NCBI RefSeq assembly: GCF_020165495.1
Contig: NZ_JAIUIE010000003.1
Span: 372,001-436,000 of the forward strand
DNA length: 64,000 bases
Direction: 5' to 3'
From: Mesorhizobium sp. BR1-1-16
Lineage (GTDB): Bacteria; Pseudomonadota; Alphaproteobacteria; Rhizobiales; Kaistiaceae
In this document: piece after piece, positions 30,692-39,354 of the stretch
Position numbering within the stretch: position 1 is the stretch's first letter
Layout of the letters: every line of letters starts with the position of its first letter
The notes under the pieces: generated by a model
Seen by the model: the letters and a program-made list of their open reading frames with translations, nothing else
Database searches by the model: none
What the model was told of the DNA's origin: nothing
Position numbers and translations under genes: made by a program

Positions 30692-31480
30692 TCAGGACCG
30701 TGCGAGCGTCGCCAGCAGCTTGCGGTGAATGGTTTCGTTGCCGGCGCAGACATCGCCGCTCTGCATCATCGTGTCGCCGCCATTGAGATCGCTGGCGAAG
30801 CCGCCGGCCTCGCGGATCATCAGCAAGCCAGCAGCGATATCCCAAGGCTTCAGGCCATCTTCCCAGAAGCCGTCAAACCGGCCGGAGGCGACCCAGGCGA
30901 GATCGAGCGCCGCCGCGCCATTGCGGCGCACGCCCGAGGTCTCCATCATCACGCGACCGAGCGTCTGGAGATAAGGCGCGTGGCCGGGCTTGCCGAGATG
31001 CGGGATGCCGGTCGCGATCACGCAATCCGGGAGCGCCGTGCGCTTGGCGACCCGCATGCGGCGGTCGTTGACGAAAGCCCCGCCGCCGCGCTCGGCGACA
31101 TAGAGCTCGTCCATCACTGGATTGAAGATGACGCCGGCGACGATCTGGCCCTCGCGCTCCAGCGCGATCGAAATGGCGAAGATCGGGATGCCGTGCAGGA
31201 AATTGGTGGTGCCATCGAGCGGATCGATGATCCAGCGATGGGCACGGTCGGTGCCCTCGATCTCGGCGGATTCCTCGGCGAGAAAGCCATAGCCGGGCCG
31301 CGCCTTCGAAAGCTCTTCGACGAGGGTCCGCTCAGCCTTCTTGTCGGCGGCCGACACGAAGTCTCCCGGTCCCTTCAGCGAAACCTGCAGGTTTTCGACC
31401 TCGCCGAAATCGCGCGCGAGGGTCCGGCCGGCCTTCATCGCGGCGGCGACCATGACATTCAAGAGGGCCGAACGGGCCAT
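30692..31480 (-). CDS. suhB: inositol monophosphatase family protein
   Basis: A 262-residue Mg2+-dependent sugar/inositol phosphatase of SuhB type. GGAGTTC precedes the ATG. The metal-site motifs are GFLAEESAEIEG, WIIDPLDGTTNFLHGIPIF and, near the C-terminus, LKPWDIAAGLLMIREAGG. The family dephosphorylates myo-inositol-1-phosphate and related compounds; SuhB also has an RNA-antitermination role in enterobacteria. Substrate not determined here. Confidence 0.92.
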   Translation of the reverse strand: MARSALLNVMVAAAMKAGRTLARDFGEVENLQVSLKGPGDFVSAADKKAERTLVEELSKARPGYGFLAEESAEIEGTDRAHRWIIDPLDGTTNFLHGIPIFAISIALEREGQIVAGVIFNPVMDELYVAERGGGAFVNDRRMRVAKRTALPDCVIATGIPHLGKPGHAPYLQTLGRVMMETSGVRRNGAAALDLAWVASGRFDGFWEDGLKPWDIAAGLLMIREAGGFASDLNGGDTMMQSGDVCAGNETIHRKLLATLARS

Positions 31481-31604
31481 GACGGAACTCCTGTTGCGCC
31501 GTGCCGAGGGAGCGGTCGCTCCCGTCGAGGCCGGGCGAAGACGAATGACGGGTGGGCGCTTCTCCGATCACGGAATGACGCTGCCCGTCAACCCCAGAAC
31601 CAAT

Positions 31605-32426
31605 TCAGGCCCAGAACGGTGGCAGCCGCTGTTCGAGCACGCCGCCGATGGCGAGCGGCGCCACGGCCTTGGCAAGACCGGTCGCCTCGTCGATCTCGAC
31701 GGCGATACCGCAGAGCGTCCCCTCCCCGCTGGCTGGCGAAAACCGGCCTGACGGGATCTTGGTCAGGAAGCGGCGCACCGGCTCCTCCTTCTCCATCCCG
31801 AGCACGGAATCATAGTCGCCGCACATGCCGGCATCCGACTGATAGGCAGTGCCGCCCGGCAGGATGCGATGGTCGGCTGTCGGCACATGGGTATGCGTAC
31901 CGACGACGAGGCTGACGCGACCGTCGAGATGATGCGCCGCCGCCTGCTTCTCGCTTGTCGCTTCGGCGTGGAAATCGATGACGATCGCGTCGGCCTGCTC
32001 GCCGAGCGGACAGGCGGCGACCTCGCGGTCGAGCGCCGCGAACGGATCGTCGAGCGCGTCCATGAACACGCGGCCCATGACATTAACGACGAGCACACGG
32101 GCGCCATTGCGGGCAACGAAGAGATTGGCGCCCCGACCGGGCGTGCCGGCGGGGAAGTTCACCGGGCGCAGGAAGCGCGGCTGCCTCTCGGCAAAGACCA
32201 GCGCCTCGCGCTGGTCGAAGGCGTGGTTACCGGTGGTGATGACATCGGCCCCGGCATCGAGCACGTCCTGCACGATCTCTTCGGTAATACCGAAACCACC
32301 GGCGGCGTTTTCACCATTGATGATGACGAAATCGAGCCGGTGACGGTCGACGAGGCCGGGAAGCAGATTGGCGACGACAGCCCGTCCGGGCCGCCCGACG
32401 ATGTCACCGAGGAAAAGCAGACGCAC
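31605..32426 (-). CDS. TIGR00282 family metallophosphoesterase (YmdB-like)
   Basis: A 273-residue metallophosphoesterase starting at GTG (GGGGATC upstream). It has the family start MRLLFLGDIVGRPGRAVV, then FVIINGENAAGGFGI, VITTGNHAFDQ and VVGTHTHVPTADHRILPGG, which hold the metal ligands. Characterised YmdB proteins hydrolyse 2',3'-cyclic nucleotides. It lies 27 bp upstream of nothing else but follows the cyclo-ligase gene closely on the same strand. Confidence 0.9.
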   Translation of the reverse strand: MRLLFLGDIVGRPGRAVVANLLPGLVDRHRLDFVIINGENAAGGFGITEEIVQDVLDAGADVITTGNHAFDQREALVFAERQPRFLRPVNFPAGTPGRGANLFVARNGARVLVVNVMGRVFMDALDDPFAALDREVAACPLGEQADAIVIDFHAEATSEKQAAAHHLDGRVSLVVGTHTHVPTADHRILPGGTAYQSDAGMCGDYDSVLGMEKEEPVRRFLTKIPSGRFSPASGEGTLCGIAVEIDEATGLAKAVAPLAIGGVLEQRLPPFWA

Positions 32427-32453
32427 GGTCGATCCCCAAAAAGGTCGGCGCCA

Positions 32454-33023
32454 TCAGGCGCCCGCCGCCGCGATCAGCTCTTCCTCCGTGACGATGAAAT
32501 CGAGGGGAATATCATGCGGCTCGAAAGGAACCTTTTCGACTTCCTGAACCGCGAAGGCAAGGCCGATCAGCAGCGGCCGGTGTCCAAGAGCCCGCAGCCC
32601 ATCGATCGCGCGGTCATAATGGCCCTTGCCATAGCCGATCCGGTGCAGCCGCCGGTCGAAGGCGGCGAGCGGCACCACGAGGATGTCCGGGACCACGGCC
32701 GGCGCGGCCGGCGATGGGCCCGACGTGCCAAACCCGGCGGGAACCAGCGGCTCGCCATGGTGCCACCGGCGAAACACGAGGCCGGACGGCGTGGTGATCG
32801 GCAGGGCGAGCTCGGCACCCCGCGCCGCCGCCACCGTCATCAGCGGCCCTGGATCGGCCTCACTGCGGATCGGGAAATAGGCGGAGAGGATGCGGCCGCG
32901 CAGCTCAACCAATACCGGCTTGGCGCGCTCGGCAGCTGCGGCCGCATGGGCCACCCGCGCCTCCGGCGAAATCGCATCGCGCCGGGCGAGCGCAACGGCT
33001 CGAAGCTCGGATTTCTCGGACAA
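32454..33023 (-). CDS. 5-formyltetrahydrofolate cyclo-ligase
   Basis: A 189-residue enzyme converting 5-formyl-THF to 5,10-methenyl-THF with ATP. The start is uncertain: TTG at 33023 gives the usual short N-terminus (SEKSELRAVALARRDAI), whereas a GTG at 33074 would add 17 unconserved residues close to the 6S RNA end. The active-site segment RIGYGKGHYDRAI and the ending ESRS-type VPFEPHDIPLDFIVTEE region match the family. This gene next to 6S RNA (ssrS-ygfA order) is conserved across proteobacteria. Confidence 0.88.
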   Translation of the reverse strand: MSEKSELRAVALARRDAISPEARVAHAAAAAERAKPVLVELRGRILSAYFPIRSEADPGPLMTVAAARGAELALPITTPSGLVFRRWHHGEPLVPAGFGTSGPSPAAPAVVPDILVVPLAAFDRRLHRIGYGKGHYDRAIDGLRALGHRPLLIGLAFAVQEVEKVPFEPHDIPLDFIVTEEELIAAAGA

Positions 33024-33077
33024 GACGAAACCGGCTCTCGGATGATCAGAGCGGAAAGGAAGGTGGCGACCCACGAT

Positions 33078-33226
33078 GGGCCGATGGATTGATCGATCCC
33101 GGGAACCTACAGCGTAGGTGGGCTCCGTGTATCCAAGCCCAGGGGCCAGGACAGGGACAGCTCCCTTTTGGATCGATAAGGCCCCGGGGAATTAGACATC
33201 CTGTCGGGCCGCGCAGCATCGCCATC
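33078..33226 (-). ncRNA. ssrS: 6S RNA
   Basis: An approximately 149-nt RNA predicted from structure and place; ends are estimates. Its 5' CGATGG end pairs with CCATCG at the 3' end to close the rod. Inside are the alphaproteobacterial 6S elements: GGGGCCTTATCGATCC, GGGAGCTGTCC, CTGGCCCCTGGGCTTGG and ACCTACGCTGTAGGTTCC. A -10-like TATATT is at 33235-33230 on the minus strand. It lies just upstream of the cyclo-ligase gene and downstream of zapA, the classic ssrS location. 6S RNA sequesters housekeeping RNA polymerase in stationary phase. Confidence 0.85.
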
Positions 33227-33255
33227 GCCAATATAGGCGACCACTGCCCCGCCTC

Positions 33256-33774
33256 CTAGGAAAAATCCACCGTGCCGTGCTCGCCGTCCCCATCCGGCTT
33301 CTCATCCGTCCACATGGCCTTGGCATAGCCATAGAGGCTGACCATGGCCGAAGACGGCGCGTCCCAATATTCGGCCTCCTCGATATCGACGCGGATCAGC
33401 GCGAGATAGGGATCATCGGGACCGCCCGGAAACCACGGCCGCGCCGCTTCCGACCACAGCGCGCGCACCTTGCCGGGCTCGCGCGAAATCGAGGCCATAC
33501 CGGAAATGGAAACATAGCGGCCCGCCGCTTCGTCGGAATAAGCGAGCAGGACCGTCGGCTCCTGCTCCAGCTCCTCGATCTTGCCGGAGCGGGCATCGGT
33601 CAGGAACCACAGGGCGCCATCGAGCGGCTCTTTGCCGGTCGCCATCGGCCGCGCATGCCAGCGGCCATGTTCGCCGAGATTGGCCATCATCGCGATATGC
33701 GCGTCCGCCACCAGCGCGAACACTTTCGCGCGGGCCTCAGGACCCGTTTTCACGGAAAGACCGGTTTCGGCCAT
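33256..33774 (-). CDS. pyridoxamine 5'-phosphate oxidase-like (general stress) protein
   Basis: A 172-residue split-barrel flavin-binding protein. GAGGAGGC precedes the ATG. The segments IAMMANLGEHGRWHARPM, GALWFLTDARSGKIEELEQEP, VLLAYSDEAAGRYVSISG and RPWFPGGPDDPYLALIRVD match the general-stress Pyridox_ox_2 family, which binds FMN, F420 or haem. True PNPOx activity is unlikely. It sits between zapA and 6S RNA, where most relatives have nothing, so it is an insertion into the conserved zapA-ssrS pair. Confidence 0.87.
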   Translation of the reverse strand: MAETGLSVKTGPEARAKVFALVADAHIAMMANLGEHGRWHARPMATGKEPLDGALWFLTDARSGKIEELEQEPTVLLAYSDEAAGRYVSISGMASISREPGKVRALWSEAARPWFPGGPDDPYLALIRVDIEEAEYWDAPSSAMVSLYGYAKAMWTDEKPDGDGEHGTVDFS

Positions 33775-33838
33775 CGGTGCCTCCTCGAAATGGCAATTCG
33801 AGAGGAAACGGCCTTATGGCGCCCGGAGTTCCCGGGCC

Positions 33839-34210
33839 TCAGCCGTGGCGGCGCTGCGCGACCAGGCGGTCAGCAAAGCCCTCGATGCGGAGAGCCACCT
33901 GGTCGATGGCCCGCGCAAAGCCCGCTTCAGCCTCTTCATACCGCGCGATGACGGCGGACTTGTTCTCGTTGATGCCGGCGAGCTCTGCTTCGAGGCGGCG
34001 GATGCGCCGGTGCGCCTCGGTGAGTTCGTCGCCCATGGTGAGCGCCGCCATCACCGTGAGCCGCTGGTCGCCGATCTCGCCAAAGCTCCCGCGCAGCCGA
34101 TCGATGACGACGTTGAGGCGATCCGCAAGGCCCTCGAGATGGGCCTCCTGGCCGTCATCGCAGGCCATGCGGTAGATCTTGCCGTTGATGGTGACGTTGA
34201 CCTGCGGCAT
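33839..34210 (-). CDS. zapA: cell division protein ZapA
   Basis: A 123-residue Z-ring-associated protein that crosslinks FtsZ filaments. The ATG at 34210 gives the family N-terminus MPQVNVTINGKIYRMACDDG, then LEGLADRLNVVIDRLRGSFG. The C-terminal half is a long coiled coil (RRIRRLEAELAGINENKSAV). It is preceded by DUF4164 (4 bp upstream) and followed by the 6S RNA/cyclo-ligase region, the typical arrangement. Confidence 0.92.
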   Translation of the reverse strand: MPQVNVTINGKIYRMACDDGQEAHLEGLADRLNVVIDRLRGSFGEIGDQRLTVMAALTMGDELTEAHRRIRRLEAELAGINENKSAVIARYEEAEAGFARAIDQVALRIEGFADRLVAQRRHG

Positions 34211-34214
34211 GGGC

Positions 34215-34496
34215 TTACGCTCCGTTGCGATCGAGGACGGACCTGATCGTCTCCATCGCTGCGACGAGGCGTCGCGACACGTCCTGATTCGCGTCTTCCA
34301 CCCGGTCGGAGCGCGCCTCAGCGACGTCGAGCGATTGTGCCAGACGCGACCGGTCGAGACTGATGCGCTGCAATTCGGCCTCGAGTTCCTCCAGCCGGTG
34401 ACCGGAATCCAGCCGCCCGTCGACGGCGCCTTCCAGCGCATCGAGCGCAGCTGTCAGCCGCCTTAGCGCATTCTCGATCGGAGACGCCCCTTGCAT
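34215..34496 (-). CDS. DUF4164 coiled-coil protein
   Basis: A 93-residue protein, predicted almost entirely alpha-helical coiled coil (LRRLTAALDALEGAVDGRLD, LEELEAELQRISLDRSRLAQ). It matches the DUF4164 family found directly upstream of zapA in Hyphomicrobiales. Four base pairs separate the two genes, so co-translation and a divisome role are likely, but no function is established. Its start diverges from tkt. Confidence 0.85.
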   Translation of the reverse strand: MQGASPIENALRRLTAALDALEGAVDGRLDSGHRLEELEAELQRISLDRSRLAQSLDVAEARSDRVEDANQDVSRRLVAAMETIRSVLDRNGA

Positions 34497-34805
34497 ATCT
34501 GCCTCGCCCCCCTGCCCCGGTGTCGAAGCATGTTTGCCCCGGCATCGAAACCCAGTCGCTTGATTCTAGGCAGGGCCGGAAGCGAGCGTCAATGGCGCGT
34601 CGCCGGCAAAGGAAAACGCCATGAAGACAGCCGATTCGAAGCCGCCACCCGGTCGCCGCCCGCGATTGACTCGACTCCCTGACCTGTTATTTGTCGCAAC
34701 GACCTTTCCGGACGGTCGCTGCGGCCGGGTATCGATCCGAACGACAACGAGGCCGGGCGCGGCATTGCGATCAGCTCCGCCCCCATTCGAAGCGAAGAGC
34801 AAATC
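34497..34805. promoter_or_regulatory. DUF4164-zapA / tkt divergent intergenic region
   Basis: A 309-bp region between divergent operons. On the plus strand TTGACT (34666-34671) and TATTTG (34688-34693), 16 bp apart, form a plausible tkt promoter with a leader of about 105 nt. The tkt ribosome site is weak (GAAGAGC). The minus-strand promoter of DUF4164 cannot be placed with confidence. A short open frame at 34621-34809 lacks a ribosome site and overlaps the tkt start, so I do not call it a gene. Confidence 0.45.
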
Positions 34806-36797
34806 ATGATTGATCCCCAACTCGAAACGCGCATGGCCAACGCCATCCGCGCGCTCGCCATGGATTCCGTCGAGAAAGCCAAGTCGGGCCATCCCGGCAT
34901 GCCGATGGGCATGGCGGATGTCGCGACCGTGCTGTTCACCCGCTTCCTGAAATTTGACGTCGCTCAGCCGCATTGGCCGGATCGCGACCGTTTCATCCTG
35001 TCGGCTGGCCACGGCTCGATGCTGCTCTATTCGATCCTCGAGCTGCTCGGCTCCAGCGTCGTGACGATGGACGAGTTGAAGCAATTCCGTCAGCTTCATT
35101 CGAAGACGCCCGGCCATCCCGAGAACTTCCACACGACCGGCATCGAGACGACGACCGGCCCGCTCGGCCAGGGTCTCGCCATGTCCGTCGGCTTCGCGCT
35201 GGCAGAGCGCATGCTCGCCGCCGAATTCGGCGAGGATATCGTCGACCACCACACTTACGTCATCGCCGGTGACGGCTGCCTGATGGAAGGCGTCAGCCAC
35301 GAGGCGATCGATCTTGCCGGCCATCTGAAGCTCAACAAGCTGATCGTCCTCTGGGACGACAACCGCATCACCATCGACGGCCACACCGACCTCGCCACCT
35401 CGATCGACCAGGTCGCCCGCTTCAAGGCGTCGGGCTGGAATGCCGAGCATGTTGACGGTTTCGACCGCGAAGCTGTCGCCGCCGCCATCGAGCGCGCCAA
35501 GGCCTCCGACAAGCCGTCGATGATCGCCTGCAAGACCATCATCGGCTACGGCGCCCCGACCAAGGCCGACAGCCACGCCTCGCACGGCTCGGCCCTCGGC
35601 GCGACCGAGATCGCCGGCGCCCGCGAGGCGCTGCACTGGCCCTACCCCGCTTTCGAGATCCCGGACGACGTCTCCACCGCCTGGCACGAGACTGCCAAGC
35701 GCTGGGTCGCCGATCGCGAGGCCTGGGAAGCGCGCTTCGCCGCCCGCGAGCACGACGTGAAGTCGGAATTCAAGCGCCGCTTCGCCAATGTGCTGCCCGG
35801 CAATTTCGAGGCGGCAATCGAAGCCTACAAGCGCAGCCTTTCCGACACGAAGCCGAAGGTCGCCACTCGCAAATCCTCGGAAATGGCGCTCGACATGCTG
35901 ACCGCCATCGTCCCGGAGATGGTCGGTGGCTCGGCTGACTTGACCGGCTCGAACCTGACGCGCGGCAAGCCGCAGCGTCCGCTGACGCCCGACGATTATT
36001 CGGGCCGCTACATTCATTACGGCATCCGCGAATTTGGCATGTCGGCGGCGATGAACGGCATCGCGCAGCATGGCGGCTTCGCGCCCTATGGCGGCACGTT
36101 CCTCGTCTTCTCCGATTACGCCCGCCCGGCGATCCGCCTTTCGGCGCTCACCGGCGCGCCGGTCATCTATGTGATGACGCATGACTCGATCGGCCTCGGC
36201 GAGGACGGCCCGACCCACCAGCCGGTCGAGCATCTCGCCGCCTTACGCGCCATCCCGCAGCTCAACGTCTTCCGTCCCGCCGACGCCGTCGAAGTGGCCG
36301 AAGTCTGGCAGATCGCGCTCGAAAGCCGGCACAATCCGTCGCTGCTCGCTCTCTCGCGCCAGAACCTGCCAGTGCTGCGCGTCCAGCATTCGTCCGAGAA
36401 CAAGTCGGCCCGCGGCGCCTATCTCATCGACGGTCCCGAGACCGCCGACGTGACGCTGTTCGCCACCGGCTCGGAAGTTGAGATCGCTGTCAACGCCAAG
36501 GCGAAGATCGAGGCCGCCGGCCGCACGGCCCGCGTCGTCTCCGTCCCCTGCTTCGAGCTGTTCTTCAAGCAGGACGAGGCCTACCGCGCCGCCACGATTG
36601 GCAATTCGAAGGTCAAGGTCGCCGTCGAAGCCGCCATTCGCCAGGGCTGGGACGCCTTCATCGGCAATGACGGCATCTTCATCGGCATGAGCACCTTTGG
36701 CGCCAGCGCGCCGATCGAAGCGCTCTACCCCTATTTCGGGATCACCGCCGAGGCCGCTGCGGATGCAGCGCTGAAGCGGCTCGACTCGAACACGTAA
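34806..36797 (+). CDS. tkt: transketolase
   Basis: A 663-residue thiamine-diphosphate enzyme of the pentose phosphate pathway, transferring two-carbon ketol units. The N-terminal domain shows [14 protein letters not shown] and the ThDP/Mg2+ motif [21 protein letters not shown] through DNRITIDG. The pyrimidine-binding domain has [15 protein letters not shown] with the catalytic glutamate region, followed by the C-terminal domain ([12 protein letters not shown]). Length is normal. It leads the tkt-gap-pgk-fba cluster. Confidence 0.97.
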   Translation: MIDPQLETRMANAIRALAMDSVEKAKSGHPGMPMGMADVATVLFTRFLKFDVAQPHWPDRDRFILSAGHGSMLLYSILELLGSSVVTMDELKQFRQLHSKTPGHPENFHTTGIETTTGPLGQGLAMSVGFALAERMLAAEFGEDIVDHHTYVIAGDGCLMEGVSHEAIDLAGHLKLNKLIVLWDDNRITIDGHTDLATSIDQVARFKASGWNAEHVDGFDREAVAAAIERAKASDKPSMIACKTIIGYGAPTKADSHASHGSALGATEIAGAREALHWPYPAFEIPDDVSTAWHETAKRWVADREAWEARFAAREHDVKSEFKRRFANVLPGNFEAAIEAYKRSLSDTKPKVATRKSSEMALDMLTAIVPEMVGGSADLTGSNLTRGKPQRPLTPDDYSGRYIHYGIREFGMSAAMNGIAQHGGFAPYGGTFLVFSDYARPAIRLSALTGAPVIYVMTHDSIGLGEDGPTHQPVEHLAALRAIPQLNVFRPADAVEVAEVWQIALESRHNPSLLALSRQNLPVLRVQHSSENKSARGAYLIDGPETADVTLFATGSEVEIAVNAKAKIEAAGRTARVVSVPCFELFFKQDEAYRAATIGNSKVKVAVEAAIRQGWDAFIGNDGIFIGMSTFGASAPIEALYPYFGITAEAAADAALKRLDSNT

Positions 36798-36806
36798 TTG
36801 ACGGAG

Positions 36807-36829
36807 CGGCCGGGCGTGTGTCCCGGCCG
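36807..36829 (+). other. strong hairpin between tkt and gap
   Basis: A perfect 8-bp stem CGGCCGGG / CCCGGCCG with a 7-nt loop, 10 bp after the tkt stop. No T-run follows. It could be an mRNA-stabilising or processing hairpin that sets different levels for tkt and gap. Confidence 0.5.
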
Positions 36830-36873
36830 ACCATGACAACGACGGCGCAGGGCGCCTCTTCAGGAGACCAGAT

Positions 36874-37881
36874 ATGGCGGTGCGGGTTGCTATCAACGGG
36901 TTTGGCCGGATCGGACGCAACATCCTGCGCGCGATCGTTGAATCGGGCCGCACGGACATCGAGGTCGTATCGGTCAATGATCTCGGCCCGGTCGAGACCA
37001 ATGCGCACCTTCTCCGCTTCGATTCGGTCCATGGCCGCTTTCCGAAGGAAGTTAAGGTCGAAGGCGACAGCATCGTCGTCGACGGCAAGCCGATCCGCGT
37101 CACCGCGATCAAGGATCCGGCGACGCTGCCGCATGGCGAGATGAACATCGACATCGCCCTCGAATGCACCGGCATCTTCACGTCCCGCGACAAGGCCGCG
37201 GCGCATCTCACCGCCGGCGCCAAGCGCGTCATCGTCTCGGCCCCGGCCGACCATGCCGACTTCACGGCCGTTTATGGCGTCAACCACCATGGCCTGACGA
37301 AGGATCACCTCGTCATCTCCAACGGCTCCTGCACGACCAACTGCCTCGCTCCGGTCGCCAAGGTGCTTCAGGAAGCGGTCGGGATCGAGCACGGCTTCAT
37401 GACGACGATCCATTCCTACACCGGCGACCAGCCGACGCTCGACACGATGCACAAGGACCTCTACCGCGGCCGTGCGGCAGCGCTGTCCTCGATCCCGACC
37501 TCGACCGGCGCAGCCAAGGCGATCGGCCTGGTGATCCCGGAACTCAAGGGCAAGCTCGACGGCAGCTCGATCCGCGTGCCGACGCCGAATGTCTCGCTCA
37601 TCGACTTCAAGCTCGTCACCAAGCGCGCTACGACGATCGACGAGATCAACGAGGCGATGAAGGCAGCCGCCGCCGGCCCGCTGAAGGGCGTCCTCGCCAT
37701 CACCGACCAGCCGAACGTTTCGCACGACTTCAACCACGACCCGCATTCGGCCACCTTCCATCTCGACCAGACTAAGGTGATCGACGGCAATTTCGTCCGC
37801 GTCCTCGCCTGGTACGACAATGAATGGGGCTTCTCGAACCGCATGGCCGACATGTCGGTCGCCTTCGCCAAGCTGATCTGA
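36874..37881 (+). CDS. gap: type I glyceraldehyde-3-phosphate dehydrogenase
   Basis: A 335-residue NAD(P)-dependent glycolytic enzyme. The Rossmann motif is VRVAINGFGRIGRNILRAIV. Catalytic C153 lies in SNGSCTTNCLAP, and its partner histidine is H180 in MTTIHSYTGDQ. The C-terminal WYDNEWGFSNRM segment is intact. Residue 35 in VVSVNDLG keeps the aspartate typical of NAD preference. It lies 76 bp after tkt and 99 bp before pgk. Confidence 0.97.
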   Translation: MAVRVAINGFGRIGRNILRAIVESGRTDIEVVSVNDLGPVETNAHLLRFDSVHGRFPKEVKVEGDSIVVDGKPIRVTAIKDPATLPHGEMNIDIALECTGIFTSRDKAAAHLTAGAKRVIVSAPADHADFTAVYGVNHHGLTKDHLVISNGSCTTNCLAPVAKVLQEAVGIEHGFMTTIHSYTGDQPTLDTMHKDLYRGRAAALSSIPTSTGAAKAIGLVIPELKGKLDGSSIRVPTPNVSLIDFKLVTKRATTIDEINEAMKAAAAGPLKGVLAITDQPNVSHDFNHDPHSATFHLDQTKVIDGNFVRVLAWYDNEWGFSNRMADMSVAFAKLI

Positions 37882-37980
37882 TCATCACGACGATCTGATC
37901 CTCGGGACGAACAGAAGCTAAAGATGACAATCGGGTTCGGGCGCCGTCCGGACCCGCAGCAATCCTTGGGGACACGCAGC

Positions 37981-39177
37981 ATGACCGCCTTTCGAACCCT
38001 TGATTCCGCCGAAGTGAAGGGCAAGCGGGTCCTCATCCGCGTCGATCTGAATGTGCCGATGAACGACCGTGTCGTCACGGACGACACCCGCATCCGCGCC
38101 ATCCTGCCGACGGTCAACGAAGTGACCAAGAAAGGCGGCAAGGCGATCCTGCTCGCCCATTTCGGCCGGCCGAAGGGTGAGCGCGTCTCCGACATGTCGC
38201 TCGCGCCGGTGGTTCCCGTGCTGCAGACGCTGCTCGGCAAGCCCGTCGCCTTCGCCAATGACTGCATCGGCAACGACGCCGCCTCGGCGATCGCCAGGAT
38301 GTCGGACGGCGACGTGCTGCTGCTGGAGAATACGCGCTTCCACAAGGGCGAGGAAAAGAACGACCCGATCTTCGTTGCCGCGCTGGCCGAACTCGGCGAT
38401 ATCTATGTCGACGACGCCTTCTCCGCCGCGCATCGCGCCCATGCTTCGACCGAAGGCATCGCGCGCCAGCTCCCGGCCTTTGCCGGGCGCTCGATGCAGT
38501 CGGAACTCGAAGCGCTCGAAAAGGCGCTGACCGCGCCGCGGCGCCCGGTGATTGCCGTCGTCGGTGGTGCCAAGGTCTCGTCCAAGATCGAACTCTTGAA
38601 CAATCTGGTCACCAAGGTCGACGCGCTGGTCATTGGCGGCGGCATGGCCAATACGTTCCTGAACGCGCAGGGCTACAATGTCGGCAAGTCGCTCTGCGAG
38701 CATGAGCTGGCCGATACCGCCCGCCGCATACTCGCGACGGCCGCCGACAGCGGCTGCGCCATCATCCTGCCGGTCGACGCCGTCGTCGCCTGGCGCTTCG
38801 AGGCGCGCGCGCCGAGCCAGGCCTATGCGGTTGATTCAATTCCCGCCGATGCGATGATCCTCGACATCGGCCCGCACTCGATCGAGCGCGTCAAGTCGGC
38901 GATCGACGACGCCGCGACGCTGGTCTGGAACGGACCGCTCGGCGCCTTCGAAATGGAGCCGTTCGATCGTGGCACGCTGGCGGCAGCGCAGCACGCAGCG
39001 GCGCGGACCCGCGACGGTCACCTCCTCTCGGTCGCCGGCGGCGGCGACACCGTGGCCGCGCTGAATGCAGCCGGCGCGGCCGATGATTTCAGCTATATCT
39101 CGACGGCTGGCGGCGCCTTCCTCGAATGGCTCGAGGGCAAGCAACTGCCGGGCGTCGAGGTGCTCCGTCGCGGATGA
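37981..39177 (+). CDS. pgk: phosphoglycerate kinase
   Basis: A 398-residue kinase transferring phosphate from 1,3-bisphosphoglycerate to ADP. The ATG at 37981 (GGGGA upstream) gives the normal N-terminus [33 protein letters not shown], the nucleotide site [14 protein letters not shown] and the C-terminal [13 protein letters not shown] are all present. An in-frame ATG at 37924 would add 19 unconserved residues and is less likely. Confidence 0.97.
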   Translation: MTAFRTLDSAEVKGKRVLIRVDLNVPMNDRVVTDDTRIRAILPTVNEVTKKGGKAILLAHFGRPKGERVSDMSLAPVVPVLQTLLGKPVAFANDCIGNDAASAIARMSDGDVLLLENTRFHKGEEKNDPIFVAALAELGDIYVDDAFSAAHRAHASTEGIARQLPAFAGRSMQSELEALEKALTAPRRPVIAVVGGAKVSSKIELLNNLVTKVDALVIGGGMANTFLNAQGYNVGKSLCEHELADTARRILATAADSGCAIILPVDAVVAWRFEARAPSQAYAVDSIPADAMILDIGPHSIERVKSAIDDAATLVWNGPLGAFEMEPFDRGTLAAAQHAAARTRDGHLLSVAGGGDTVAALNAAGAADDFSYISTAGGAFLEWLEGKQLPGVEVLRRG

Positions 39178-39260
39178 TGTGTGGTCGCTGATCTCTCGCG
39201 GGCGGCGTGATCGCCCGGATTGACGACCTCTTCATCCTGGCGGAACGTTCTCTACTGCCG

Positions 39261-39288
39261 GTTTTATTTTGCGATGCAAAATCAAAAC
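39261..39288. promoter_or_regulatory. AT-rich palindrome upstream of fba
   Basis: A perfect inverted repeat ATTTTGC-GAT-GCAAAAT (39266-39282), with outer arms GTTTT / AAAAC extending it with a one-base bulge. It lies 73 bp before the fba start in an otherwise GC-rich 177-bp gap. The form suits a LacI- or GntR-type repressor operator. No regulator gene lies next to it. Confidence 0.55.
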
Positions 39289-39354
39289 TCGCACGTTATG
39301 CAGGGCTAGCGGATCGGATCGGCCGGTTCCCGCCTCGACGAGAGACCGATACGC

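Noticed and set aside
33023-33074. GTG start at 33074 for the 5-formyltetrahydrofolate cyclo-ligase
   Set aside because: It has no Shine-Dalgarno sequence, abuts the predicted 6S RNA end and adds residues not typical of the family; kept only as an alternative.
37924-37980. Upstream in-frame ATG for pgk
   Set aside because: It would add 19 residues with no counterpart in phosphoglycerate kinases; the ATG at 37981 fits the family start.
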